A DNA stretch of 64,000 nt from Sarocladium kiliense (lineage: Eukaryota > Ascomycota > Sordariomycetes > Hypocreales > Sarocladiaceae), in NCBI GenBank assembly GCA_030734395.1, contig JAUZTG010000015.1, forward strand, positions 186,001 through 250,000, given 5' to 3'. Each line of letters opens with the position of its first letter. Position 1 is the first letter of the stretch. Below the pieces are notes generated by a model, which searched no databases, was not told the origin of the DNA, and saw only the letters and a program-made list of their open reading frames with translations. The translations under genes were made by a program, and so were the position numbers. This document shows, piece after piece, positions 34,614 to 46,186 of the stretch.

Positions 34614-36508
34614 CTAAGTCATGTATCTGAAGGCTTTGTTCTCGCGGTCAGTGAGATCGGCACCCAAGCTATGAGTAGGCGGCTGTTGTAATAAGCCGCC
34701 AGTGCTTTCTACATCTTCCTCTTCCTCTTCGTTCAGGGAAACGTATGCCGAGTGCTTCCGCTGCGCATTCAGGTAAGTGAGATGGAAATAGGTAGCACTA
34801 ATCACAGTCAGTACTGGACAACAGAGGACACCACAAAAACTTACGTTGAGATCACGAATGTTACGGCGAACATTAGCAGGCTACTCATCAAACCTGTCTT
34901 GTATACCGGCGCTTGATCGGGGTCAAACAGCAATGGCCCAACGACCTGCAGTCTTGTCAATATGGTCTAATTGCGCCCTCAGATTCAGATGGAGGACAAA
35001 CGTTTCCGAAGCATGACCCAATGAACATCAAAGCAGTTGTGCACTGCTTCTTGGTCTCACCAGCCGTGTTCTGAGCCTGCCAACTCAAATTGAGTGGAAC
35101 AAATGCCGACTGGAATTGTATCTAGAAACGGTTCAGTCGAGCTCAAACGTGCAAAAATGGTCCGACAACTCACCAGTACGTAGGCAAAGAGGAGTTGCCC
35201 CATGTGCGAACCCTGCTCTCCCCCTCGTGGTGTCAGGAGCAGGATACTGCAGCCGAACATGGGGACGAAGCAGAGAGCCGCCATGACTACCCCTTTGTGG
35301 CCGCGATTTGCGAACCAGGTCATTCCGGAGATGGCACCAAGGGCGATAAGTCCAAACGGAATATTGAACAAAATGGTTTTGAACTTGTCAAAACCGAAGT
35401 CTTTGATGATCAGCCCGCCAAACACACCGAGACCGCCGCTAGGTATCCTGTCCAAAGGTCAGTCATGTCACTCGCGAGTTCTTGAGCGCATGGTACAACA
35501 TACGCCAAGCACAGATGCATGGACACCCAGCACCATGTCTTGGGGTCGAGAGCACATTCTCTCGTCTGATCCCACTTCCAGATCTTGGTTGCAGCATCAC
35601 TACGGCTGGCCCGCAGCCTGTCGCTCAAAATGACCTTCTCCTCGTACGTGAGGAAAGTTGCTTGCGAGGGAGTATCAGGCAGCAACCGCCAGACAGGGAC
35701 GGAAAGACATATTGTCATAAGGCCAAATGTGAGGAACAGAATCTAGAATTATTAGCTTTCGCCGTGCTCATCGGTCATCGACGCTCATACCTGATACGTG
35801 AAAAGGCCTTCGAACTCGAGGTGTCCTAGCATATAACAGAGAATGCCGCCAACCTGCGACGTGTAAGCGACATCTTGTCGGGAGTACTTTGCGACAACTT
35901 ACAATTGGCGCAATGCCATTCATGGCATGCCACGCCGAGACGCGTGTAGTCTGACGGTCCTTTGCCCACCACATCTGCGTGACGGCGAGACACGAAGGCG
36001 CTGTAGAGGTTTGTCAGATTATCGGCAGCTCAATACAACACCAGGACATACCAATGATGGACTCAAAAGCTCCCAAGACGAAGCGCGTGAAAAGAAGAGT
36101 CGGAAAGGTGGTACATCGGCTCATGACACACAACGTCAAACCCCATAACAATATTGCGATAGAAATTACCTTCCCCAATGGATACTTGACGAGGATCATG
36201 GCAGCTACAGGCTGCGCCACCAGCTGGGCAAGGTACAAAATAGATCCTAGCCATGACAATTGCTTGCCGACGAGGTTTGCGTCTTCCGCAAGCCCGAAAA
36301 CCGATGCATACATCAGAGTCGACTTGTCGAGTTGCTGGAAGAGATACGCAAGCAAGAGGAAAGGGAGGACGCGTACATCAACCTTCCGCGTGATCCGTTC
36401 CTCGTCTTTGGCTGCAAAGGCGACGGCGATGCCGCCATTGGTCTCCTGACCTGGAGGCTTGCCGTCGTCGTCATTGCTTCGGCGCTGTATAGAGTGATAA
36501 GAAGCCAT
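34614..36508 (-). CDS. Dal5-like MFS permease (anion:cation symporter family)
   Basis: Importer of small organic anions such as allantoate, nicotinate or similar acids, 511 residues. Eight exons: 36508-36052, 36000-35903, 35853-35791, 35742-35504, 35447-35174, 35121-35002, 34945-34845 and 34797-34614; all phases agree. After a short hydrophilic leader, ITRKVDVRVLPFLLLAYLFQ with LDKSTLMYASVFGL is the classic Dal5-family first helix (RKxDxRxxPxL...LDRxxxxxA). The central loop has FLTYEEKVILSDRLRASR. Downstream marks are PSGGLGVFGGLIIKDFGF, NIPFGLIALGAISGMTWFANR and TAGETKKQCTTALMFIGSCFGN. The tail has a run of five Glu. A GTGAGA at 35063 looks like a donor but reading through it keeps the family sequence, so it is not used. 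Confidence 0.93.
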
Positions 36509-37260
36509 GATGATAAGTATGTCGTTGACGATTACCACGGAATGATGCGTGCAATGCTCGAGTGGCGGCTTACGGCCCCTCGAAGCTCATTAGACAAGTT
36601 CAAGAGTTGGCTGTCTGATTGCAATTCGTCCATCGAGACAAGCCCGGGATAAGGAAACGTAAGTTTGATAGCCTCTGAGCGACAGTCGGGATGATGGACG
36701 CCAGCGTGCATCAAGGGGGACAAGAGCGCGTTGTGAGAGCTTGGATTCGGCTTTGCACGGAGTCAAGGGAGAGACGACGTGTGCTGATTGTTGGCCATGC
36801 ATGAAGTCCCGCTGATGGTCACCACAGGTGCTGGAATCTGGGGAACTATCCACTGAGCGCCACATGTGGCGCCATGGTAAGAGCAGGATGACAGCCACAA
36901 CCCAAATTGTCTCAATCGACTCCGTAGGCTCTAGTTAATTAGCTGTGGCCCTGGTTCTCTCGGCCAGATCGACCATGTCCATGAGGTTGTATCGATGAAA
37001 GTAGTATCGAAGGACTCGGTAAGAAACATGGACGTATTGACGGAAACTGGATCGAGATTAAGATCTAAATCATGTCCGCGCGAGTTTCGCTGCTGGCCTT
37101 GAAAGTCCACGGTTATGGTCTGAGAAAAACTCGTTTAGAGATACAGACAGCACTCTGAGCACCTCCCACATATCCTCACTTGCTCCGTACAAGCCACAGA
37201 TTATGCAGATTGCAAAAAGAAAGGTTTAGTGAGAACCAACGAAGCAAAAGAAAGGCAAAA
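36509..37260. other. Intergenic, permease promoter
   Basis: No supported gene. Overlapping frames on both strands near 36260-36900 have no recognisable content. It borders the tRNA gene. Confidence 0.5.
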
Positions 37261-37375
37261 TGATGAGGGTGGGATTCGAACCCACGCATCTTTCGATACT
37301 AGAAGTTTTACTTCATGTGATCTGAGACCACTGAAAGACCTTAATCTAGCGCCATAACCGCTCGGCCACCTCACC
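37261..37375 (-). tRNA. tRNA-Leu (anticodon AAG) with a 34-nt intron
   Basis: Reads CUU (and CUC after A-to-I editing) leucine codons. The transcript begins GGTGAGG at 37375 and ends CCTCATC plus discriminator A at 37261; these form the acceptor stem with one G-U pair. The A box is TGGCCGAGCGG and the B box GGTTCGAATCC. The anticodon stem is CTAGA/TCTAG around the loop TTAAGG-T, with anticodon AAG at 37342-37340. The intron 37338-37305 sits one base 3' of the anticodon, the canonical site. A long variable arm (ATC-GAAA-GAT) fits a leucine tRNA. Confidence 0.95.
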
Positions 37376-37725
37376 GTTTATTGGTGCTTGTTGTCGGCTG
37401 CGTTATTTTTCCTCATGTTTTCTGCGGGTTGTGAGGTGGAGGTTCTATATTAGGTTCTGCACGAATTTTGTGCGAGTCTCGAAGGGACCCTCGGGTCGCA
37501 CTAATATCCGAAGCTGTCTTACCCTGTACTGATTCTCCTCCTCGGACCACACTAGACTCCGGACCAAGCCATTGCGCGTACACTTGAGGGCTATGAAGTT
37601 GTGTATCGCCAGTTGTTCTCCTCCTTCTCATTTTCCACTGTTCGGCAGATGCGCTTCGCCGAGACGCGTGCGGTTGCGACTGTCCTGAACTATACAGGGT
37701 GTTCAGTCTCTCCTCACACCTCACC
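37376..37725. other. Intergenic between tRNA-Leu and the Zn2Cys6 gene
   Basis: Promoter region of the transcription factor gene. No other feature seen. A TATACAGG element at about 37691 lies 35 bp before the start codon. Confidence 0.5.
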
Positions 37726-40042
37726 ATGTCCACTCCGACTGGGGGCCAGTCACACACCAATGCACAACCTCATACACACTCGAACAACAAAGCTCACCGC
37801 GTTCTAGCTTGTGTGTTGTGCCAGCAGCGTAAGATACGTTGCGATCGCACTTTCCCATGTGCGAATTGCAAGAAACAGAATGCTCGTTGTGTTCCTGCCA
37901 CGCAAACGCGTCCCCGACGGAAACGCTTCCCAGAACGCGAGCTGCTCGACCGTCTGCGGCGGTACGAGGCACTACTGCGGGAGAATAAAGTCAAATTCGA
38001 CCCCTTGCACAAGCAAGACTATCAAGATGGAGAAGTCATGGGGGACATGGACGGTGGGACCGGGGATGATTCAGGTGGTGAGCCAGAGAAGCCCGGCGTC
38101 GCGTCGCCTTCGGGGTCTCTCAAGTCCGAGAATGTAACAGAGGCACGGTGAGTGGCACATCCCAAGACAACTAGTGCGATGAACGGATGTGTTTAACATA
38201 TTTGTAGGAGTATTTGGCAAGCGATCAGCCAAGAGGTTGGTAGTCGTCGTTCTCGCTCCTGAGACTGTTCGATTTACTGACCATTACAGTCGCCCTCAAA
38301 CACAGGCAAGGATACTCCCATTGCCAATGCCATTGAGAGCAGTGTCAAGAATGCCTGGGATCAGCTGTTGGACGGGGACAACATTCTCCTCGGCATGAAT
38401 CGTAACCCTGTGGACCTCTCTACCTTCCACCCGGACCCCGTTACTGCTTTCAAGATGTGGCAGATCTACATTGATAACATTGACCCCCTCATGAAGGTCA
38501 CTCACATACCATCGCTTCAGCCTCGCTTCATCGCTGCCATAGGCAATATCACTGACATCAAACCTGCCCTTGAAGCACTGATATTCGGTATTTACACCAT
38601 GGCAATCCTTTCCCTCCAACCAGAGCCATGCAGAGAGATATTTGGCATGGGAAAAGACGATCTGTTGACCAAATACCAATTTGGTTGTCAGCAAGGATTG
38701 ATGAACGCTGGCTACTTGCGGTCTAGTGACCGTGAGTGCCTGACAGCGCTAATGATGTACCTCGTACGTTCTCGTTGACTGACATTGTCCTGACCTCCGT
38801 CTAACAACCAGTTCGCAGATGTCACTTCGTCCCGGAACCAATCCACGATCAGTTACAGCCATGCTCGGCGTGGCCATCCGCCAGGCACAGTGTCTTGGAA
38901 TTCACCGCGAGTCGACTCTCGCCAAGTGCACGCCTTTCGAAGCCGAGATGCGGCGTCGTCTGTGGTGGTGTCTCATGCTCTATGATTCTCGAATGGGCGA
39001 AAAGGCTGATCACAAAGATCCCGTCCTCGCCCCAACTTGGGATTGCCGACTCCCAGCCAACTGCAACGACTCGGACCTGTGGCCTGAGATGAAGGAGCCT
39101 CCCACTCCCAGCCGTTCAAGGGCTACCGAGGCGCTCTTCGTAGTGCTTCGTGGGGAGATGGCTGACCACATGCGGAACAGCTCTTGGTTTCTTGACTTTT
39201 CTAACCCTTGCCTCAAGCCACTTGCGAAGGAGCTTCCAGGGAATGGCAGTCTTGATGCGCTCTATCAGAACATCGAGAGAGATTATCTCCGGTTCTGTGA
39301 CACGGATAATCGTCTGCACTTCTTGTCCATTCACACTACGAAGCTTTATGTCCTTCGCTCACGGCTCTTCGAGCACTTCGCTCGATTTCTCAACACCAAC
39401 GGCCAACAGTCTGAAGCCGAGCGTGATCGTGGTCTTCAAATGGCTCTCGATTACATTGACTGTGACACGCTGCTCACGTCGTCCCCACTGTGCCAGGGCT
39501 ATCTTTGGTACCTGCAGTCGTACTTTCCCTTCCCGGCCTACATGCACACGATACAGGACTTGCGGAGGCGACCGCTCAACCAGCTAGCTGAGCGTGCCTG
39601 GGAGGTGATGCACGTCAACTACCAGTCGCGTTTCAGGGCGTTCTCTCACTACATTGGAGAGAAAAAGCTTGTCACTCCTCTGTTCATCATGTTTAGTCGG
39701 ACGGTCCTAACGGCTTGGGAAGCCTTACAGAAGGCGAGCAGGGACCCATCATCACTTCAACCGCCCAAGATTGTGACAGAAATCCTTGCGCGGCAACTTG
39801 CAGCCATGCCTGCCGGACTCAACTCGGACTCGGGAAGCTTCACAGATCCTCAAGGCGTTAATTCAAGCATACCTACATTCACGTCTGGCCCTCCGAGTCA
39901 GAGCAACAGCTCACCTTTTGGCATGGAAAGTATCCCGGAGAGCTACAGCATGAGCTTTGACTCTATGCCTTATCCAAGCATGGTAGCGCAAGATTCGTTC
40001 ACCTACGATGCAACTCAGTTCGATTGGTTTCTCCAGCCATAG
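37726..40042 (+). CDS. Zn2Cys6 fungal transcription factor
   Basis: Nuclear regulator of 715 residues. Exons 37726-38147, 38208-38235 (28 nt), 38290-38763 and 38819-40042. The zinc cluster is C29-x2-C32-x6-C39-x5-C45-x2-C48-x6-C55, starting HRVLACVLCQQRKIRCDR, followed by a basic linker and a short coiled-coil (RELLDRLRRYEALLREN) for dimerisation. The fungal-specific transcription factor domain occupies about 190-560 with MRRRLWWCLMLYDSRMGEK and QAQCLGIHRES as its best-known parts. The last 90 residues are Ser/Pro/Gln-rich and probably disordered, fitting an activation region. The 28-nt exon relies on a weak GTTGGT donor, the least certain junction. Targets unknown; it precedes the sedolisin gene by 600 bp in the same direction. 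Confidence 0.93.
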
Positions 40043-40641
40043 ATAGGGCATATTATATCTATGTGAAATGCCAGGAACGATTTTGAACTTTTCCACACAA
40101 TTCGAGCCGGTAACGGATGGAGCGGACCCCTTGCGCTAAAATACGGGGCAAAAGATGGAGTTCGCCAAAACTCAAACACAATGTTTCGGCATCATCGAAT
40201 GCCATTGTCCCACTTGACATCATCTGTCTCCAGATGCAATTCGCCTGTCGACGAGTCACAGTCGCTGGTGGCTTGCAGTGGTCCACGGAACTTGCCGATC
40301 TTGGCTTCTCCAGGACGGCGCGACAGGCATTGATGCGACGCTGAAGTCCGACCTAGGTGGACTGATAGTGCTTTTGTGTGACGCGGCAACCTTTTGAGAA
40401 AAGCCGTAGCTTGAGAAAACCGTTATTCACAGAATCCAGTGGCCTGTTCATGGTTGGTTGGCATGGTTGCCGTGTAGCGCGTTCCTGCTGCCCCTGAGAC
40501 ATTGATCTACATCATCACATAAGCTCCCTCGCCGATCAGATCCAACTATCTCAACCTCCACGCAGCCCTTGAACTGGTTTCCTTATTGTCCTTCCATCTG
40601 TCAACTTCATTGTCTACCCATAATCATCTGGCAAGGCGAAG
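40043..40641. other. Intergenic, sedolisin promoter
   Basis: No supported gene. The last 120 bp before 40642 are pyrimidine-rich, typical of a fungal core promoter; no TATA box was identified. Confidence 0.5.
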
Positions 40642-42393
40642 ATGAGGTTGCCACAAGGTCTTGCTCTTGGACTACACGCCAGCGCCACGGCCGCGGCCGT
40701 CGTCCTCGAAGAGGTGCAGCAGCTACCACAAGGCTGGCACCAAGTTGGCGGAAAGCCTGCACCAGATGATACCATGCTCCTCTCGATTGCAGTCCGCCAG
40801 CCAGCCATTGAGAACATCGGCAGGAGCATGGAGCGTAAGGATGCAAGGCACCTATCACGAGACGAAGCACGCCAACTTCAACAACCTTGCCCTGAGGCAG
40901 TCTCCTCGATTATGACCTGGCTGAACGAGAACGGCGTGACAGATGCTCAACCTGTGGAAGACTTCATCCGTGTTCGCACAACTGTCCAGGCAGTCGAGAC
41001 ACTGTTGAATGCCACTATTCGCAACTACACCTTCAAAGATAAACCCCCAGTCCGTAGAACGCAGCGTTATTCGGTGCCCGATGAAGTTGCGGATGACATC
41101 AAATTTGTTCATCCGATTGCCAACTTCATGTCTCCCAAGAAAGAGCTATCCACACGCCTGCCCCCTGATGACGACGACATCAACCAACTGGAAGCCCGCG
41201 ACACATCCTGCTCTCGAACGACAACACCGCAGTGCATTCGACAACTGTACGGCATCAACTCCACAGCATCAAACAGCCACAACACAACGGTTCGGTTTGG
41301 CATCGCAGGCTTCTTGGAGCAAAACGCCAATTACGTCGACATTCTTTCATTCGTCAATCGTTCAGTCCCCGAAATCGCCGCGAAGGGATACAACTTTTCC
41401 ACCGAACTCATCAATGGTGCGAAGAACGAACAGAATCCTGCCTACGCAGGGGATGAAGCGGCACTGGACCTTGAATATACCCTGCCGCTTGCTTATCCGG
41501 CCAACATCACCTACCACTTGGCTGCAGGCAGAGGTGCGCAACTTGATGACTCAGGTGACCCAGTCCCCGACGAGTTTGCGACGAACGAACCTTACCTGGA
41601 GTTCCTGGAGCATCTACTGGCAAAGTCGGACGACGAGGTCCCGCACGTCCTTTCAATCTCATACGCCGACGATGAACTTTCCGTGCCCCGACCTTACGCG
41701 GAGCGCGTCTGTTCCATGTTCGGCCTTCTCGCAGCCCGTGGTACATCGATTCTCGGCGGCTCTGGAGATGGCGGAGCTCGTGGTGCGAGGAACTCGAGCT
41801 GCCTTGTCAATGACGGCTCAGGTCGCAAAGCTGCGATGGCTACCTTCCCTGCTACTTGCCCTTGGGTGACGGCTGTAGGTGCTGTCACCAACGCCGAAAA
41901 GCTGACGGGAGCGTCGTTCAGTGGTGGTGGCTTCTCGCAGTACTTCCCTCTCCCATCTTGGCAGAAGAAGCCTGTCGGAGGATATGTCGATGCGCTTGAT
42001 GGACGACTTGATGGCCTTTACAACGGAAGCATGCGTGCTATTCCAGACATTGCCGCCATCGGCACCCGTTTCAGTGTCCTAGTCTCGCGACAGATCACAC
42101 GCCTTGAAGGCACCAGCGCGAGTACCCCAGTCATGGCATCGATGATCACGTTGGTGAACGAAGCCAGGTTCCGCCGCGGCAAGTCATCTCTGGGATGGCT
42201 GAACAAGGCTTTGTACTCAGAGAAAGTGCAAGCTGCATTTGCGGATGTCACGAACGGGACGAGCCAGTCATGTGTGTTTGAGAGCAGAGAGGAGCCCGGG
42301 GGATGGCCGACGGAGAAGGGCTGGGATGCCGTCACGGGCCTAGGGGTACCGAAGAGCTTCCACAAACTGCTGGACGTGCTCATTGATGTTTGA
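40642..42393 (+). CDS. Sedolisin (S53) tripeptidyl-peptidase-like, secreted
   Basis: Acid serine peptidase releasing peptides from extracellular protein. Single exon, 583 residues. The N-terminal stretch (LALGLHASATAAAVVL) is a signal peptide. Residues about 25-185 are the activation prodomain. The mature part starts near TTTPQCIRQLYGI. Catalytic residues in the sedolisin order: Glu272 and Asp276 (DEAALDLEY), oxyanion Asp near 343 (SISYADDEL, where the usual Gly after Tyr is Ala) and Ser492 in GTSASTP. The C-terminal calcium site is represented by FADVTNGTS and GWDAVTGLGVP. About eight N-glycosylation sequons fit secretion. The group resembles tripeptidyl-peptidase 1-like fungal enzymes. Confidence 0.95.
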   Translation: MRLPQGLALGLHASATAAAVVLEEVQQLPQGWHQVGGKPAPDDTMLLSIAVRQPAIENIGRSMERKDARHLSRDEARQLQQPCPEAVSSIMTWLNENGVTDAQPVEDFIRVRTTVQAVETLLNATIRNYTFKDKPPVRRTQRYSVPDEVADDIKFVHPIANFMSPKKELSTRLPPDDDDINQLEARDTSCSRTTTPQCIRQLYGINSTASNSHNTTVRFGIAGFLEQNANYVDILSFVNRSVPEIAAKGYNFSTELINGAKNEQNPAYAGDEAALDLEYTLPLAYPANITYHLAAGRGAQLDDSGDPVPDEFATNEPYLEFLEHLLAKSDDEVPHVLSISYADDELSVPRPYAERVCSMFGLLAARGTSILGGSGDGGARGARNSSCLVNDGSGRKAAMATFPATCPWVTAVGAVTNAEKLTGASFSGGGFSQYFPLPSWQKKPVGGYVDALDGRLDGLYNGSMRAIPDIAAIGTRFSVLVSRQITRLEGTSASTPVMASMITLVNEARFRRGKSSLGWLNKALYSEKVQAAFADVTNGTSQSCVFESREEPGGWPTEKGWDAVTGLGVPKSFHKLLDVLIDV

Positions 42394-43238
42394 TCAAGTG
42401 TCTGATAAGCCGGTATATAGTCCTGCATACACAAAATTCCATTCAAAGCATAATCCTTTTGCACCAGTCTTCAACCGTATTGCGTACTATTCTAAATGCA
42501 TAAGGTTTCATCTGTGCAGTGACAAAACAAACCGCCTCCTTGACTCATTGAAACTATGTATCTGCTTGCCATGACACGATTATACAACTGACAGATGAAC
42601 TGGAACAAGCTGCGCCTTGATCGTATTGTGGTTGAGGGTTCCGTCACTCAAATCGCATCCCCCAGGTGGTTCCAACGCCGGCTCCCCAGACCCCCGCTGA
42701 CAGTCACATTCGGTCCACTACCAGCCACTGCGAGTCCCCGCCCTTACCCGCTGTAGACCCCTGCTGTCAGTCCCCCGAAGCCGACACGCTCTCCGCCGCA
42801 ATTGTAAACAACCGCCGCCCGCTTCTCTATCAGCCGCCGCCGTGGCGCCTGTCACCGTCCCGCGACTCCAACCTCCAACCTCCAGCCTCTCTCTGCGCAG
42901 CGCGCATTGTGACGTCCATATTCACGCGGTGGACTGCCTTGTAGGCGACGAGAACACTGACCAGGCTTGACGCATTATTGACAATTTGCTGCAGACAATT
43001 ATATATTACCTACGCGGCCTTCCCACCGTCTTACACCGACGCGCCTGAGGCTCCTCGATTACCGTCGACGCGTCGAAGCTTTACCCAACGCCTTTCAGCA
43101 CCTCCCCACTCGACGTATCATCATGAGAAGCGGGACTGAAAGCCAAGTCTTCTTTCGCTGAGTTCTTCTCGCCGACGCTATATCGACTAGCCTCCACGAC
43201 GCGTTCATTTTGGACGCGCGGGTGCTGATATCCCCGTC
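42394..43238. other. Intergenic, sirtuin promoter and leader
   Basis: Only short frames without content. An AT-rich ATTATATATT at about 42998-43007 lies 230 bp upstream of the sirtuin ATG and could be its core promoter. Confidence 0.5.
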
Positions 43239-46186
43239 ATGCCAACCCAGCATATTAAGCCTGAGTGCGCCGAGCTGCTCCAAGATGTGGCCAATTCGCT
43301 TCTCAAGTCACGGAAAGTCGTGGTGGTGACGGGAGCAGGCATCAGTACTAACTCCGGTATTCCTGTGAGCATCCTCGTCGTCACGCGTGATAGTCGAAAG
43401 CCTGGGATTCTAAGCAGCTAACATTTCCATGCTTGCAGGATTTCCGATCTGAAAATGGGCTTTATTCCCTCATCCAGGCCCAATTCGACGCAGCAGCCCG
43501 CCAACCGCGTGAGGAAACTCCCGAAGACAAGGGTGAGACAAGCGAAGAGAAGAGCGACACTGACGACTGCGAAGCTGGCCCGCCACCGAAGCGACGCAAG
43601 CTGTCGTCTCCGGAGCCAAGCGACGAAGCAACCAGAGAGGGCAAGGAGATTGAGGTATATGTCAAGGTCGAAACGATGCGAACAGAGGTTACCGTCGCCA
43701 CTGAGCCTTCGCTGCCTTCGCCGGTGATCGAAGACACATCGATAACAGTGGAGTCCTCAAGCCTTGCATTCAGCACTCCGAAGCCCAGACGGATGCCTCT
43801 TTCTGTACAGCAGCTTATGACCTCTCCGCTATCTTCACCACCTCCGGAAGACTCGCTTATCCCCCCATCTGTCTTTCGAAGCAGTCGGCTCTCCAACATT
43901 GCTGTTCCATTCAGCTCGTCGCCGCTCTCTTCACCGCCACCGAACCTCTTTGACCCCTTCTGTCCAAGCTCGCCATCCGATGATGGCTCAAGCAGGCGAA
44001 GTAGCACGTCACCCTCTGAGGTCGACGATACGCCCCCGTCATCTCTGAACCTGAATCCCTTCAGTGCTTCACAATCGTCGAACTCGGGCAGGACGTCACT
44101 ACCCAACATGAAGGGAAAGGACTTGTTTGACGCGTCAATATGGGCCGACCCTCTGCGAACCTCTGTGTTTTACACGTTTGCTACGACTTTGAGACAGAAG
44201 ATCCGTGATGTCGTGCCTACGAGTTCCCACCGTTTCATAAGTCACTTGCGCGACCGAGGGAAACTTGTCAGATGCTATACCCAGAACATCGACCAGATCG
44301 AGGAAAAAGTCGGGCTGTCGACCACACTGCATCATGGACCAGGGAGTCGCGGTCGCTTTTCCAGAAGGTCTACAGCCACAAGCCAGCTCAGCAAAATGGT
44401 GGAGGAGGTTTCTGGCTCTGATCTGAACTCCGAGAACTCCGAAAACCCACCCTTAACTCAGCCCAGCCAGGATTCCACTGAGGAAAGTACAGCCACTATT
44501 AGCTCAAGCCAAGACAAGGCAGCAGTCAAGAAATCATCAAAACCTGAGCTGCCCAAGTCTGGTGTTGAGTGCGTGTTTCTGCACGGCTCACTGGAGCAGC
44601 TACGGTGTTTCCTCTGTGGACGCGTCTGTTCCTGGGACGATGACCAGAGAGAACACGAGACCATGTCTGGACAGCAACCCGAGTGCCCTCATTGCGCTGG
44701 CGCCACGGCAGCAAGAGAGGAGCGCGGGAAGCGTGCATTGGGCGTCGGAAAATTGAGACCCGATATTGTCCTCTACGGCGAGGAACACCCCAATGCGCAC
44801 CTGATCAGCCCTATTGTAACACATGATTTGGCTTTGTGCCCGGACATGCTGCTCATTCTTGGTACAAGCTTACGAGTTCATGGTCTTAAGATCATGGTTC
44901 GAGAGTTCGCTAAGGCAGTTCACGCCAAGGGTGGTAAGGTAGTATTTGTAAACTTCACGAAGCCGCCAGAGAGCATATGGGGTGATATTATCGACTATTG
45001 GGTACAGTGGGATTGCGATGCCTGGGTCTCTGACCTCCAGGAGCGCATTCCCAAGCTTTGGCAGCCACCAGAGCCACCCAAGATTAAGAAGAAGAGGGAC
45101 CCAGGTGCCTCGCTCGAGGCTGGCAACACGAAGCCAGAGTCCAAGAAACGGCCACCAGCCAATCCTGTTGCTCTGCGAGATACAAAGGTAAATGGAGCAT
45201 ACCAAACGTTGAAGATCGTCGATGAGCTTCATCGCATCACAGGCGAGCCGGAACGGCCGCGCAGGGCGTCAGTATCTGCGACCAAGATGAAGGTAGTGTC
45301 AGCTGCCAATGACACAGCTCAGGCGACCGTAGACAAGCCGACGCGCAGGCCACGTGCTCGCGGTCCTCGCAGATCCGCACCTGGAAATCTTGAGCGGTCG
45401 AAACTCACCTCGTCGACTCTGAACCCCGATCATGGCAGGCCACAGCGCACGAAGCAGGGCGAAGCATCCCAATCCAATGAAGCTGCACCAGTGTCAACGC
45501 CGAACGGGAAAGACTTGGCGCACCCGGACTACACGAGCAACACGACGGAAGGTGTGACGCAGAGTTCTATTCTCGACTCTGTGAAGAAGAATGCGCGTAC
45601 GCGCAAGCGTAAGAAGATTGACGGCGTTGAAGTCGTGATGCCTACGGTCGGGAGCAGGCGAACTTCAGCATCCGTCAAACTTGCCAACGCGGATGACCTG
45701 AAGCTCGCGCCAATCCGAGCAGATAGAGCGCATCATGACCCCAAGCCTGGCGACAAACTCCAGGTGATGGAGCCCAAAAGTCCGCCACCTGGGCCTTTAG
45801 CTTCTATTTCACCCAACATGCGCAGTGCACGCATCTTCGGGATGCCACACTCTTTCTACATGTATGATCCGCTGGTCAATCATGGGCCATCGAAGCCTTT
45901 CGAGTATATCAGAAAGGAGCAGCAAGAGAATGCCCTGAGGCCTGGGCCCCGCAGGTCAAGAGGCGGTATTGGGCAGGATCGCGGTACCGGACAAGGTCCG
46001 AACGTGAACGACACAAACACGACGAACGCGGGAGGGGCGCCACACCATCGCCGCCACCGGCAGGCCGACGAAGACGCAGCATCGAGGAAGTTGCGGTTGT
46101 CATCGGTTGATCGCGGAGGTGTAACGACAAGGGCGTCGCAACAGCTGAGGCAATGGGGGTCCAATTGGAATTGCGCACAACAATGA
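43239..46186 (+). CDS. hst4: Sirtuin histone deacetylase, Hst3/Hst4 type
   Basis: NAD-dependent deacetylase; the Hst3/Hst4 group removes the acetyl group from histone H3 Lys56. Exons 43239-43364 and 43439-46186 give 957 residues. NAD-binding parts are VVVVTGAGISTNSGIP joined across the intron to DFRSENGLYSL, and CYTQNIDQIE near 321. The catalytic His is in FLHGSLEQLR near 424, and the zinc is held by CFLC (near 432-435) and CPHC (near 458-461). LGTSLRVHGL and VFVNFT complete the Rossmann fold. The catalytic domain is split by two disordered inserts: about 200 residues (60-265, Ser/Pro-rich) and about 85 residues (335-420). A disordered basic tail of about 400 residues follows. The order of motifs matches this subfamily; choice between Hst3 and Hst4 is arbitrary. 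Confidence 0.93.

Noticed and set aside
35055..35066. GTGAGA in the permease gene as a splice donor
   Set aside because: Reading through gives TAGETKKQCTTALMFIGSC, which fits the family; splicing here would remove conserved residues.
27993..42393. Idea of a secondary-metabolite cluster (two transporters, thioesterase, Zn2Cys6 regulator)
   Set aside because: No polyketide, peptide or terpene synthase is present, and the genes are mixed with a tRNA, a glucanase and a protease; ordinary neighbours.
43462..44109. 215-codon frame antisense to the sirtuin gene
   Set aside because: Shadow of the Ser/Pro-rich insert; composition follows the sense gene.
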